A DNA stretch of 64,000 nucleotides from Lanius collurio (GCA_020086605.1 JACBWW010000022.1:2788559-2852558); one strand, 5' to 3'. Counted from the first letter of the stretch, positions 50,583 through 63,808 are shown. Numbers and translations: made by a program. The notes: generated from the letters alone by a model not told the origin.

Positions 50583-53500
50583 GTGTTTTCATTATTGAAA
50601 TTTAGACTGCAACTGTTCTAAAGATCAAAAGACTTTGAGGGCTGAACATATTTGCCATATGGCCTTAGCCTTTCAAATAGAAAACAAATTGGAGGTCAGC
50701 CCAGGGGAGAAGAGAGAAGTGAATTTTCTACGAGCAGAGCAAAGGAAAGCATCAGGATCCTCTCCCCATTGCGTTTGTGTTTCTGTCTAAATGTGTATTA
50801 TGGCCAGAAGAAAGGCTCCAGACATAAATGTTTGTTCAGTGATTGATGTAAATACTTGGGTGATGATTGATAAGGGTTGTGTCTGGCAGATGTCCACTTC
50901 CTGCACGGCTGATCCACTGTGGTACCTCCTGATGTTGTGCTGATTTGAAGGGAATAACACATTCAAAGTGACCATATTGCAGCAAGAATATCCTGTGCTC
51001 TTGGTCCAGCAGAGACGTTGTTGATTATATTTGTTAATGAACCATACTGTTGTCTCCTAAAATCTACTGATTTAAGAGCATTAGCAGACACAAAGCTCAT
51101 CAGTGGCCTGGTGGAGGTAAAGCAGGATGTGGCCATCTCCTGTGGAGCACTCCTGACTTGCAGGACTCTCTCCAACTCCAGGCACGTTTAAGAGTTGTGC
51201 TGGAGACACGGTCAGTGCTAAAGTGCGCTCTGTGCGCTGCAGTTCAGCTCTTCTGTCAGAGTCCTTAAACACAGACCAGGCCAGGTAGCTTTCACACTTC
51301 TGATGTGAACATAATTCTAATTTTGACTGGCTTCCCAGCTGGCTGTCCCCATCTCAGCGCCGTGACCGTGCCACAGAGGCAGAGCTCAAAGCCTTGCACG
51401 CAGATTGTGGGCTCAGGAGAGGAAGATGAAAAGAGCGTTGCCAATGTGAAATCTATTTTTTACATAAGATTCAAGGGAGAAGGTGAGATAAATACATGCT
51501 GTGGGAATACAACAGAGGAGAAGCTGTATGAGTTATGCTTTCAGAAGTAAATAACATTGGAGCTAGTGATTTAAAGGTTGTTAAATGAATTTTCCCAACT
51601 ATTTTATTCACTGTGATCAAAATTATATCAGTGATGTTCTTACTAATATATCCCATTTGGCTCAATAATCTTTTATTTGTAATTACAGGTGAAAAGGTCA
51701 TTTTAAGAAAGCCTGTACAGGCTTTAAAGAATTATGCTGCTTTCATTTTGTTTTTATAAGCAATTGAGGATAGAGGGCAAAATTAACTAATGCTACTTTC
51801 TGAGAGAAAAATATTAAAACATCTTCAGTTCATATCCTCATTTGCCCAAAGGAGTTTTTTCCTATTGCTCTTCTTCAACCCCTGGCTTTGTGCACTGGCT
51901 GCTCCCTGCAGCTGTGGGGGCAGTGTGGCACCAGCCACCAACCTGCCGTGGGGAAGCAGCATCTCCCCCCTTTTTCTTCCTCATCTCCTCAAACTCTGGA
52001 TGACCCATAGTAAAACCCTTTTAACAAGGGTTTCGTTCCTTGCTGACCGAGTTAAAACTCTGAAAAAATAAACACGAGCCTTTCTTTGTTTTTCCTGTGG
52101 CTTTGGGATCCATTTCAAGCATGGAAAGAGGCAGCTCTACCTGGGTGTAAGGCATGGGGAAGGGAGAGCAAAACAGCCAGCTGGGGTAAGAGTTGTCTTC
52201 AATGGGAAAACTTCCAGAGAGGCACATTTATATCTGTATTCTTCTTGGGTGTCTTATGCTGCACTGAGATCACAGTGATCAGATACTTGACCCCAAGCAA
52301 AGTTCTGGGCACGCGGTGGCACCGGAGGCAGTATAAAAATGGAGTGTAAACACCACTCAACTCCATGAGCTCCCATTTGTCTGCTTGATGCTGATATAGT
52401 ATTTCCACAAAGGACCACGTTTCTATAAATTCAAAATAAGTGAAACCCTCTTCAGCAGCCACTGAATGCTGAAGGTCAAGTGAAAGCAGAACGCTGTGCC
52501 CAGGACCCCGGGACAGGTACCCACCAGGCAGCTCTGGCGCGGAGCCGGAGGCACCGCTCACTCCAGAGGTCCCTTTTCAACAGGCACATTCTTCCCTCCA
52601 AGCATCACATAGATGAAAAGCTGGATCTGTATGAAGGAAATCATTCCCTGACCCAGCTCACCACATTTTGGTTTGAAGTGCTGTTTGTCACCACTAAGCA
52701 CTACTCTCCCCACCAAGGAGTGGTATTTCTCCCTGGAGTTGCTCTCTGCTTTAATAGGGTGTGAATGCCTGAAACAGCTATGGTGCAGTAATAATTGTTA
52801 TTCATGTTTGGCTCCTAGTGGGGAAACACAAAAGCTGCCACATGAACTTTTCTACTTGAAGATGATACCAATATGTATATTATTTCAAAAGATGGGGAAT
52901 ATGTCTTTGTGACATAACCTAGCTGAACTCATAAAAACAATGGCATCTCCTTCATTGGGGAGAGTAAAGTATTGAAACAGGACTCAGAGGAGATCAATTA
53001 ATCAGCCCATTCCCTCATGTGCAAACACAACCCTTAGACCTCAGTTCTGAGAGGTTTATACACACCTCTACAAAAACATTCCCCAGTGTAGTTGTTTTTC
53101 TTAACATTGGAAATCAGAAAAAAAAAAACCCTGTTCCTTCAGTATCAATCAGCTTCAAATATTGGGCTAGGGTTGAGGGCCTAGAAGCTTAACCTCTAGG
53201 TTCAGAGGACTAAAAAAAGAAAGGATGAGGAGAAGGAGGAAAGCTGGATGTCTGATTTTGCACTGAGGTGAGGGCAGAGAGGGTCTCCCCATCTGAGCAA
53301 GGTAGTGATGGACAAAGAGGAACCCATGAAGAAGGTGAAAACTGCAACAAATGGCAGATGGCTTTTTACAGGGGTTTTGGAAAAAATAGCAGTTGCAACC
53401 AACTCTGCTTTCTGGGCAGCCTGGAGAGCCCCATCCCTCCCTCAAGGCTGTTTACAGGACAGGTGGAGTGAGACTCAGCAACAAATGACTATAACCTGCC

Positions 53501-56036
53501 CATGAGTACCTGGGAGACTTACAACAGAAAAATGCTTCTGGCCATCAGAACACGAAGATTTTGAAACATCCTTTCAAGATAATCAGTTTTAAGATGCTTC
53601 CTGTGCATTTGATTGTTGAGTTCAGTCTAACATTCTTACAATACCAAGGCCAGAAATTCCTTCTCATTCTGTCTTCTTCTGAAGGAGAAAAGGAAAAACC
53701 AACCAAATAATCCTCAACAAGTGAAATGTTTTTTTGGTGCATTTGATGGACATTGTTGGGCAGGGCTAGGTGGGAGCTTTAAAAAAAGTCTGCAAATATT
53801 CATTCACATTTTTAAATGAATTTACTGCAGCCACATTGATTTCCCCCTGGGATTTTCTTTCTGCACACTTTTGAGCAATCAAGTTTTACTGGGCAAATGT
53901 TTGCACAAGACAAATTTCAAAATTGCATGCAGAGACAGAATTTTTTGTCTTTTCATGCCAGACATGCTTGTAGGCTCCTCCAATGAGCAGGCAGAAACAA
54001 TATCATGTGATTTATCTGACCCATCACAACCAACGCACATACCTTGACTAACAAAGATCAGACACTCACAGTTGTTTGTGATCAAGACACAGAGTTGTTT
54101 TTTTTTAATTACAAAGCTATCCATCAGTAATTTCAAATAATAAGTAAATTGGAGGGAATTGTGATCTGTCTCCAGATAGTCTGTGAGCAGAGAAAGCAGC
54201 TAAATTTGTTGAATAAATTATTCATTATGGATTATTCGCTCAGCTCTACTGCAATAGCAGTGACATTGTTTAATTTAATAGCACATTAAGGGATCTTTTT
54301 CCTTACACAAATGAGTGCATTGCTCCCAGCAAGTTGACTCTCGAAGATGCAGTACTGGAAACCTGTGAGAGCAGCTACCCCTGTCCAAGGCTTCAATTAG
54401 GTTCTGAGCAGAGAGGACCCTCATAACGCACCACTGACTATATTTGGCTGCAGCCCTTGTGTGGGGATACAAACGTGCTTGTAATACAGGGCTATGCAAG
54501 GTCTGGAAAAAGGACCAGAAAACAAACACTTCACTTTTAATTGATTGTGCTTTGAGATGGATCTGAAAATACCAACGCCAAAAGCCAGCTTTTATTCCGA
54601 TCTCATCTGACCCTGCAGAAGCCAGAGCATTTTATCTGAGCCCTGTAAAGTCTGGCAGCTCTTTTTCCCATCCTCAGCCATGCTGGAGCTCAAAATCCAC
54701 AGCCAAACTCAAGAATAGTGAAACTCTGCCAACTAAACCAACCCTTTCTGAAGAGCCACTGCAAGAGTACCAGTCCTGTTGATTTTGTTGTTTGTCTTGA
54801 TGTCTCTGGAGACAACACAAAGAATGGGAATATTTGTATAGCTCATTTACAACTAACTACCTGCAGAGGAAACTTCCCCAGTGACTTTTTCTCCTCTGAG
54901 AAATTAAGATCTTCAAAGTCCCAAGGACCTACTATACAAACAGCTGCAAAACATTGTGACAGGCCACCTCTGGCCCTATTTCTTGATCACTTTTGCAGAT
55001 GTGGCTCACCTAGACTCTCACTCTGTGACGCCCAGGGCTGACTGGGGAGCATCAGCTGACACACACCCTGAAGCACTGCCCATAGACCCACAGCTTTGCC
55101 TCCAGCCCCTCTAACACCACTGCTGGCCTTCTGTTGGACACCCAGCATAACACCAAGATCATTTTTTGGAGCCTAATGAGGCCCATGGATGTGAGGGTCA
55201 AGGACAGGCCAGCCACAGGCAGATGCAGGGGCTGAGCATATTGAATCCTTCACACCAAAAGTGTGGTGTTTGTGGGACCCCAGCAGTGAGTGCCACACAC
55301 AGACACATGGAAGGGCTCATGCAGGTGGAGACAGATTCAATTTCTGCCACTGATGAGAGCAGGAAAGAAAATAAATGATGTATACCTTTCATTTGGGTTA
55401 AGAACAGCTGAAAAAAGCCCTAGTGAGAGAATATACATCAACAGAACAGCACTGCCCATACATGATGAGAAATGTCAGGTCCTGAAATACCCTGAATCTG
55501 CCCCAAATACAAAGGCATAGAGAAACACAGATGCATGCAGAGATCCCTGACTTGCTCTGATTTATCTCCTCGGCACTTTTGATGCCGTGTGCTGTTTAAA
55601 ACAGGACCCCCTGAGCAATGACCTGTGGGCAGCAGGTACGGTGCTGCCTCCCAGGCAATCGTGTTACAGCAGACAAGAAACAGATTTCTCAGCCCTATCA
55701 GACTCCTCTCCAGCACAATGCATTTCCTGATGGCTGTGCCCAGTGCCCGTGGTACCACAGGGCAGGCAGTGCCTGGGTGCCACTGTGCTGCATTGTGCCA
55801 AAAGCCAGCAGAGCAGCAGTCCTGGCATGCTGGGCCCAGTGCAGCAAGAACAGGCACTCAAACACATCATTAAGGAAGGTCATGATCATTCCTGCTGTGG
55901 CAGATCCTCAAGGAATATTCCCCTTCTCTTGCAGTTTTTTTTTCAGCTGGCATTATAACTCAGCACTGAAAACAAGGTGGAACACCTTTAGTGGCCAGGT
56001 CAGGGCTCAGATGTCTGTTACCTACGTATATACATG
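50583..56036. other. Non-coding span
   Basis: No gene, RNA or transposon is recognisable in 5.4 kb. GC-richer stretches at 51890-51990, 52480-52580 and 54990-55250 have no recognisable product. Several strong-looking pyrimidine tracts before AG (for example near 55935) have no partner sites. Confidence 0.55.
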
Positions 56037-56125
56037 TGAGATATATATATAGATATATAGATATATAGAGAGATATATATATAGATATATAGATATATAG
56101 AGATATATATATACACATATATACA
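56037..56125. repeat. TA-rich microsatellite with a 30-32-bp higher-order unit
   Basis: The tract is built of GATATATA-type words. Beyond the simple TA repeat, a longer unit (gagatatatatatagatatat followed by agatatata) occurs twice, separated by an additional ga. A truncated third copy then degenerates into atacacatatata. Nested periodicity of this kind arises when a block of a microsatellite is itself duplicated. Confidence 0.85.
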
Positions 56126-58810
56126 AGCACTGTATAGATTCCTGGTCATTCACTTCCTGCACTGCATTACAGCTATAAAACAGAAAGATGAATGTGGTCA
56201 GGGAGGAAAATTAAAGAAAAATCATAAGACACCTACCAATACCAAAATGTTAGAGGAAAGAGAGAGCCATGCCATGCCAATCCTTTGAGTCCTGCCAGAG
56301 CCAGCAGCCTGTTCAAAGAAAATCCATCCATCCAGGCAGGTGCAGTCCTTTCTCCTTCTCTCCTTTGGTACAACTATTTATATTCCTTTCTTCAGGTATT
56401 GTATTTAATATCTAATACACATATTTTTATCTGTTAAGCTACAATATTGCATCCAGTTTAGCCTATCCATAGGCAAGTTGCCCCGTTATGCCTCCAAGCA
56501 TCTATACCATATCATTCTGCCTATAACCTTAAAATTGAAATGCCATGTCATATTTTCTACCATCAGTAGCAAGCATTATCTTACCTTGCATTCTATTATA
56601 TCACTGTACTTTCCTCCCTGCTTGATAAGCTGTCAATATTGCTTTGGCATGAGAAATTTCCATCTCACGCATCAGATGATCTCCATGACCTTTAAGCGAG
56701 TTGCCAGTAAGATAATTTACTCACATTGTTGTGACAAAATAATATCTCTTCTGCCTGGGTCACATGACATGATCATTACAGGATTTTCCAAAAATGATTA
56801 AATTTTGCACATTTTGGGGGTGGAAGACCTCTGTGGAAAATTGAAATTACTAGATTTCTTATCATTTCAATTAGCTACAAAGAGTTAAAAAGACTACTTG
56901 CCACTGCTTCACCCAAGGAGCACATCCTGAATTCCCACACTGCACATAACTCTCCTTAACTTCAGTCACTCTTTTCACTTATTTGCCTTAACTGCTCATC
57001 CTTTTGCAAAGAATGTTTTAATACAATCATCTTCACAGTGTCTTGTATTAGCAGGAGGATGTGATCACAAATATCACATTCTTTTGGCATCTTTTTGGCT
57101 CTCTGTGCATAACAAAAATGTCAAACAGATTTTAATGAAAGGCTGCATGCTTGTGGGTATTGACAGTTTGACATAGAATCCTAATATTCAGATGTCTTGT
57201 TCTTACTGTTTTTAACACAAATACTTGCAGGATAAGAGCAAGGCACCACAACTGCAGAGAGCTGGTATTTATTTAATGGCCTCCTATTCTCAGTGGGCTC
57301 TGCTCAGCAGCTTGCCCAATTTCTGTGGGGTTTGGCCTGAGACTTTTTGTGGCTCGGCTACAATCATGTCCGATCCCAATTCAGAAACAAAATTATTTCT
57401 TTTCCTCACCCACAGTGCCTGGGCTGCTCCCTCACGGGGCTGGGCAGGGGGCAGCCCCAGCCAAGGATGGGGCACAGCAGGCAGGGAAGAGGTGATGAGG
57501 AGGCCCATGGGTGTCCCTGCAGGAGATGCACCCTGCCTGCTCACATGCTGCCTGCCAGCTTCAGGGGCTGCAGAGACCATCCCAGGGAGGACAGCGGGGA
57601 CCAGGAGAGGTCTGTGCACCGGGGTCCCTCGCGGAACCCATGCATAGGGAATGCACATGAATATAGATTTGTATTTATTTATTTTACTGCAGTTGGACTT
57701 CCTCCTCCTGCTCTCTCTGTGCTGGAGTGAGTGACAGCTCTTTGTTTCATTGTAAAGAAAACATCAAGACTTCAGGGAAATGGGCATGAGGCTCCCTCCA
57801 TCATTTCACTCGAGCACTTCCCATCTCAAGCACCCCACACTGCTATCATTGGCTACTTCTGCACCCCACTGAGAGAAGATCAGAGCAACTCACTATTTAA
57901 TGAGATATTAGAGAAAACAAAACTGAAAATTAGAGTTGAAGAGCATCAGGAAATGACAGTGGATGAGATATTCTCCAAAGTTTTTCACAGGCAAAATTTC
58001 AAGGTTGCCATTATCTCTACCAGCCAATGGCCATGATCTCCACCACCCTCGCACCACTAAAAACTCAGTTCCAGGACTTCCCTCCCTTCCATCCCACAGT
58101 GGTGGGACAGAATAACTCTTTCCTAGGCAGTGCCCTGTTTTCCCCATGTGCTGTGCTGATTATTATTATGTATTAGTGATGCCTCCCAGTTTCACCTGCT
58201 GAGCAAGTTTGTCACCACACTCCCTTGTCCTCAAGATCAGATCCTGAGAGGTATCTGTTGGCTTCTGCCTAGACCTGTGCTTTGTCTTTCAGCATGACCA
58301 TTCCCATCTCCCTCCCTTGTCTTGCTGTTCAGGTACTTATCTTGCCCTCATAATTTCCCACATGGCACTTTATCAAATACTCTACTGTGAGAGACGAGAT
58401 CTATTTTATTTCTTTTATCTAGAAAATCAATGATCTTATCAAAGCAAGATACCAGCTTTTTTTTCTGGCATAATCTATGCTTGGTAAAGTTATGCAGCAT
58501 TTTAGACCATTTTTGCAATTATTTCTTTGGTTACCATTTCTTCCAAACCATGTCCTGAGCTTTGCATCCAGAGGATCGGCTCAGCAGCCTCAATGCTGTG
58601 GTTCCAGCTCTGCATTGCTGCCCACATGGCCTCACACTACTCCTAGGAGGGTCACCTTCCTCATACCCTTTCATGTACTTGGATAAAAAAAAGTTACATT
58701 TTTTTTATTAATTACTGATTACATTCTTTGATGGGTCTCATTCATCTCTGGTTGCCCTGTACCTCGTGCCTTCACCACCTTCTCTGCCAATCTCAACTAT
58801 ACATGCAAGT
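56126..58810. other. Non-coding span
   Basis: No recognised gene. A GC-rich, mostly CpG-poor stretch lies at 57410-57640. A plus-strand frame of 102 codons at 57731-58036 begins with GTG directly after a stop codon; its second half reads like a soluble helical protein segment but matches nothing I know. Confidence 0.5.
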
Positions 58811-58849
58811 TATATCCATATCTATATCTATATCTAATCTATATCTATA
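58811..58849. repeat. (ATATCT)n repeat
   Basis: About five imperfect copies of a six-base unit (tatatc/tatatct), interrupted by taatc. Confidence 0.85.
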
Positions 58850-59361
58850 AATCTCTAAAGTAGCCTTAGGACATTATTTCTGTGCTGTTTCCATGAACCT
58901 TGTGCAGAGTCACACTCCAGAGAACAAGACACAAGCCCAGTTGGGTTTCAGAAAGCCTAGCCAACACTGTAATTTATTTTTTAAGGCAATTTAACAAAGT
59001 TTGCATGGCTGGTGAGACACTTAGTGCAGCTCTGCAAATAACACCAAAGAGAACGGATCAATATAATGCCCTATTGACAAAGTCTGAACTATAATACATA
59101 TATTTTGTACATTTTTATTGTGTTCATGTATGTTGATTCATAGCTGCTTTATCAATAAAAAAACACTGCACAAAGTTTTACACCATAACTGTCACCAAAA
59201 TTATTTATTACTAGGATAATAACAAATTTTATGTGGACTGAGATCCTTTGTGGTAAGATGCTGAACTATAAAAAGATAGACAGAATTTCCTGCTGTATAC
59301 AGCACTGGCCCAAGGAAAGCTGCTAATTTCTCTCCACTGTATAGAGTCCACAGGTATGCAC

Positions 59362-59397
59362 AGAGATATCTATAGATCCAGATATCTCTATCTATAG
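59362..59397. repeat. GATATCT inverted repeat
   Basis: The arm agagatatct (59362-59371) pairs perfectly with agatatctct (59380-59389) across the 8-nt loop atagatcc. A further atctatagg lies to the right. It shares its vocabulary with the ATATCT repeat 500 bp upstream. Confidence 0.8.
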
Positions 59398-60660
59398 GCA
59401 CATTCAAGGTCACATAAGCACTTGTATCAAACATTTGCAAAACTATTTCCTCCTAAAAAAAGTCATTTAAAGGCCTACAACATGTTTAAAACAAGACAGA
59501 TTCAAGAACCATGAATTTAAACACTTATCAAACTTGGAAGCCATTAATAGCCTCTCATCAATTATACCTCAGAAACAATTACAGGGGACCAAATACTGCA
59601 GCCCTTCACTGCACAGATCTCCCCTCGAGGTCACCAAGAGGGTTGCTCAATTAAGAGCTGCAGAATTTGGTGCAAATTTAGCAATTTCTATGTTGTGATG
59701 CCCCTTTTCCCAGCAGAGACTTTGGTGCTAGAGGTCCCCAGAGCAATCCTGTGCCCCAGCCCCACGGCTGCCAGGCCTGGGGAGCTTCCCCTCTCTGCCT
59801 CTCCATTCCTGCACAAAACAAACAGCAGAACTTTTTAGCTGCCCATGCAGAATAGTCGAGGTTGAGGTATGAACTGTGCAAAATTGAACTCCACAGAATA
59901 TTTATTAAAATCTGCTTGCTTAATTTTACCAAAATGTACCACAAACTTCCAAAGGGAAAAAGCCTCAACTTCTGAATGTAAAAAAGATGTAAATATATTC
60001 CTGGTAAACCTGACCTTTGTGAGCTATACAAAATTACTATAGTCTTGTGTTTCAAAGATATTCTTCCTTGAAAAATATCCATTGTTATGGCATTTCCTTG
60101 ACTAAGTAGAAATAACAGAGGTTATGCTTCAGCTATACACAACAATATTATTTCTTTTAATATATAAATGTGCCAAAAGGGATGTATATAAAGAACACTG
60201 ATAGAGTTCCTAGAGCTGTTCTCTGCTTCCTATTGTTACAAACAATAATTTGAGGACAGGAGAAAAAAAATCCCACAAAGAAGGATTTCAGCTTAACACG
60301 AGCAATACTCCTCCTGCACATCTTTCCTTTTATGCAGTTTTGTTTCAGTGATTTGAGCATGTTCTAATTTTGTCATTCAAGCCATCTGACTTTCACTGCT
60401 CTATACAAACAAAACCTAATTTAGTCTGAGATGTTTTAAGTCATAACAATGACGGATGGCCAAGGTTCAGGTGTGCTAGAATATTTAAATACCTAGTCTA
60501 TATTTTCCTGATATAAAGACAGGCAGCTTTTTGTACTCTGATTAATTATGATTTTGTGTCTGAAAAAAATAGCTCTTTCTATTCTACATTATTAATTGGT
60601 TATTTAATTAGGGATTCTGGTAGCTTCAGATGTTGGGTAGCTGAAATTGTGCTGTGGTTA

Positions 60661-60684
60661 AAAAAAATAAAATAAAAAAAAAAG
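60661..60684. repeat. A-rich simple tract
   Basis: Poly(A) interrupted by two T residues. There is no adjacent retroelement. Confidence 0.8.
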
Positions 60685-61595
60685 ACTAGCTCCATACTGT
60701 TGCCTTTTTGTATCTTATGAAGGTCACAATAAGATGTGATTGTTTGGCACAGCAGCAGTGAATTATGCCACCCAGACAAGCTTTTAACCTATGTGCCTTC
60801 ACTCTGAGTGAGACACACAGGGATGTGCTCTCTTTAAACAGTTCTCTATTGAAGAGGATTCAATCACCATAATGAATCTGAGGCCAGGCAGCAATCTTCT
60901 TCACTGAAAGAATTTCTAAAAGATTGTAGAATTTGTAAAACGAACAGCTCACAGACTAAATGGCTGTGTGGGTGAATCAATTATTGCAGGGCTCGCAGTA
61001 GTCATAATATTTAGTACATATCATAGAGTGTTTCAGGTACAATAAGATATGCTAGTTTTTTCCCATTCCTGCTTGAAAGTGGTATGTGCTCCACCAACTT
61101 AGTCAATCTTCAGGATCTAGTTAGAACTAGTATTAAGTCAATAAAAAAATCCATCTGCAGCTGTGGTGCGTGTACCAGGATCTGAAGGGCTCACATTGCA
61201 AAACAGTAATTGTATTAAAACGTGCACCACCGAGCTGCTCTCTGGGAAAAGACATGATGATGTATTGTGAAACACAAAACACATCAAGGGCTGAAATATT
61301 TTTAGAGGTAGAGTAGGGCCAATGCTGAACAGCTTCCTTATTAATACAATAATTATTTTATTTTGACAGCACCATTTATAACCATATAGTCTGTGTCCAG
61401 CTACCCATATTTCCATTAATCAATGGATTTGAAGACAACTGTCATCATTTCATTTTATTATGACTTATAGGTTCATTGCAGTTCACTTAGAAGTTACTAT
61501 GAGCAAGACACTGGTGGGCAAGAAGTGGACCTTTGTGTGCTGCCAGGTGCTTGTACCTGGCACTGCTCTGGCTCTGAGCAGCCGTGCCCTGAGCA

Positions 61596-61622
61596 GGGAC
61601 TGGGGGGACTGGGGGCAGTGGG
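61596..61622 (+). other. Canonical G-quadruplex motif
   Basis: Four G-runs with short loops: ggg-act-gggggg-act-ggggg-cagt-ggg. This meets the usual G3+ with 1-7-base loops definition with two identical loops, predicting a stable quadruplex. It lies about 700 bp from a CpG island. Confidence 0.8.
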
Positions 61623-62312
61623 ACCAGCTGGGATGCCCAGAGGGGCACCAGGCTGGTTGCTGGAGAGGGGTCAGGGCTGTGCTGGTGGATTAAAGATCTG
61701 GACAGGCACCTCAGCTCACAGGTAGGACATGCAAACTCCCCCCAGCTCAAAATAAGATGATGCTGGGATGCTGTGGGGAGAAAGGGAAGGATGCAACTTG
61801 GCTCTGAGAAAGGAAGTATTTCTGCTATATTCAAAAGCAGATCAGAGTACAGATCCAGAGAACCTCAGGTCACTTCAGTTTGCAGCACCCAGGCTGCACC
61901 CAGCCACCTGTGAATAAATGGGGGCCCCCAGCTCTGCAGTGTGGCCACAGCACAGCCAGGTCAGAGTGTCACAGAGCCATGTCAGAACCTGCCAAACACA
62001 CTTCCACATTGTGAACAAGCTCCCCTGAGACACACAGGGCTAGATGGCAAACAGGGTGTCCCTTTAATGAAACTACAACATATTAAAAATTATTACAGCT
62101 TCGTCTTTTCAGGTTTTAGACAATGTAATGTGATTTATTCAAAGAAATGCTGATGATTAGACATTAAATGGCACTAAATATTCCACTTCCTCTGCGCTGC
62201 CTGATAAACTGGTTTCATTAACATTATAAGTAACAAAAGTTTCCATTTCAGTCGGCCCATTTTGTTTTCCTCACGATCTAAGTTGCAGCTGCACAGCACT
62301 ACATTACAGGGA
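61623..62312. other. Non-coding span between the G-quadruplex motif and the CpG island
   Basis: Mixed composition, with no recognisable coding or repeat content. Confidence 0.5.
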
Positions 62313-62535
62313 CCTCGCCGAGCGGCAGCTTTGGGCTCTCCATCACCGCGCGGTTAAAGGGACCGAGCCCGCAGCCGAAGCCGGGCGGGCCCGGCCCCAG
62401 CCCTGCCCAGGGCCCCCGGCAGCACCGTCCCCACCCCTGCCCACGGGGACACACCCACAGCACGCTCAGGGCATCCGTGTCCATGGGCTGGCACCGCCAC
62501 CCCAACCCCGCTGACAGCGCCATCCCGTTTTTCTC
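62313..62535. promoter_or_regulatory. Short CpG island
   Basis: About 21 CpGs by hand count lie in about 220 bases, in sequence that is very GC-rich. That gives an observed/expected ratio of roughly 0.8 and just passes the classical 200-bp island definition. The densest part is 62314-62400. Runs ccc-gg-cccc-ag-ccc-tg-ccc at 62390-62408 form a quadruplex motif on the minus strand. A minus-strand frame (62299-62562) is open across the island, but its glycine-, proline- and arginine-rich product has no recognisable domain. This is the strongest promoter candidate in the window; direction and target are unknown. Confidence 0.6.
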
Positions 62536-63763
62536 TTGGAGAGATTTTTCTTTAGCCGCCAAGTCTGTCCCTATTAAATCATGTGCCTCAGCCTTAAGTG
62601 CAGGTTAACACTGTGCCCTGAGTGGAAGCTACTATATTTGTCAAGGATACCTCCATGATTTATCTCTGCCAGCCCCATAGAAGAACTCACATCTGGATAT
62701 ACAGTGCCACTACATAATTTCCAAATTCAGCCATTCTGCCTGCTCCCTGGGAGACCTCGTTCGGGGTCTAAAACTGCTGGAACTACACCTAATTCCCAAT
62801 TCAGACCCTCATTTCAGGCCCTGCCCAGCGTGTGACAGCCCTGCAGCACTAGGTAGGGATGCTGTTGCATGGTATCCTCCCGTTGTGCCGAGGCTCACCC
62901 ACCCTTTCCCCAGACTTTGCTCACGTCTGACTGCCTTCAAGGAAAACCTCCCTTTGCCAGAAGCTGCAGGGACACTTTTTGAAAGACCTTTTGAAAGTAA
63001 GATGGCGATTTAAGTGTATATCAGACAATGCTCTGGTGTTTAATAAAACCTCACTCCTGCCCTTGGGCAGCACTGCCCACTCAGGGTAGCCCTGGCTGTG
63101 TTTTGGGTGGGGGCAGGGGTTGGTCCAACCACCTCCCATCGCTCCATACACAGGAGAAAACAAATCCCCCACATCCACAAAACACTGATCCAACAGGGCA
63201 CAGCAGCCCCACTTGCTTGGTGTGAATCTGGACCAACCCTAACGGGCTCACTCTGGATTTACTGCAGTGCTTCCAAGAGATGGATTTGGTTCCCCATCCC
63301 ACGGGTTGAGCATCAGCTCTCACCCCTTCCCCCCCAGAAAACACACACACAGCAGGGACCCAGAGACACCAAGCCCAGGCACCACATCCCTTCCTCCTCC
63401 CACAGCTCAGGTGCCATCTCCACACACACAGAGAGATATTTAGATAGCTATATATTATTGTTTATGTAAAGCCATAGCTTTCCCTTGATTGCAAGGCATG
63501 GTGGGGCTGCTGATGAGGTTTGCTGTTGACATTTCTGCATTAGCTGGCTTTTGTCAATCCTGGCAGGCTGAGAAATTCTATCTTAAGGGCTGTTCTTTAT
63601 TAAATTTGCAAGATACAAAACTGTGACTGACTCTTTTCTTTGGTGAATGTATAAATAATAAATCCAGATCGCTAAAAATAACAATTAAAATATTGCTCAA
63701 ATTTAAAAGCACAGAAAAATTGGTAATTTTAAGACAGCCCCATGTGGGCTGCGGGAGCAGGCA
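62536..63763. other. Non-coding span
   Basis: No recognised exon on either strand. C-rich and CA-rich stretches occur at 63060-63430, with short (AC)n runs at about 63340 and 63421. Confidence 0.5.
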
Positions 63764-63808
63764 GGGGCGGGGGGCAGTGTCCCTCCTCGGGGCTTTTGAC
63801 AGCTGTCA
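63764..63808. promoter_or_regulatory. GC box next to a TALE-homeodomain palindrome
   Basis: The sequence ggggcggggg (63764-63773) is an Sp/KLF GC box. At 63796-63809, ttgacagctgtcaa is a perfect 14-bp palindrome whose 12-bp core TGACAGCTGTCA is the known dimer motif of TGIF/MEIS/PKNOX TALE homeodomain proteins (two inverted TGACA half-sites). The surrounding 100 bp is a small GC-rich patch in AT-rich DNA. It is a candidate cis-regulatory element; occupancy is inference. Confidence 0.45.

Larger units (their letters stand above)
58850..61595. other. Non-coding span with minor repeats
   Basis: No gene recognised. It contains the hairpin-forming GATATC-rich segment at 59362-59397, an A-rich tract at 60661-60684, and AT-rich sequence overall. 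Confidence 0.55.

Noticed and set aside
57434..57470. G-quadruplex motif on the plus strand
   Set aside because: Three G-runs are close but the fourth is about 17 bases away, beyond the canonical loop limit.
63104..63119. G-quadruplex motif gggtgggggcagggg
   Set aside because: Only three runs of three or more G; a fourth is missing.
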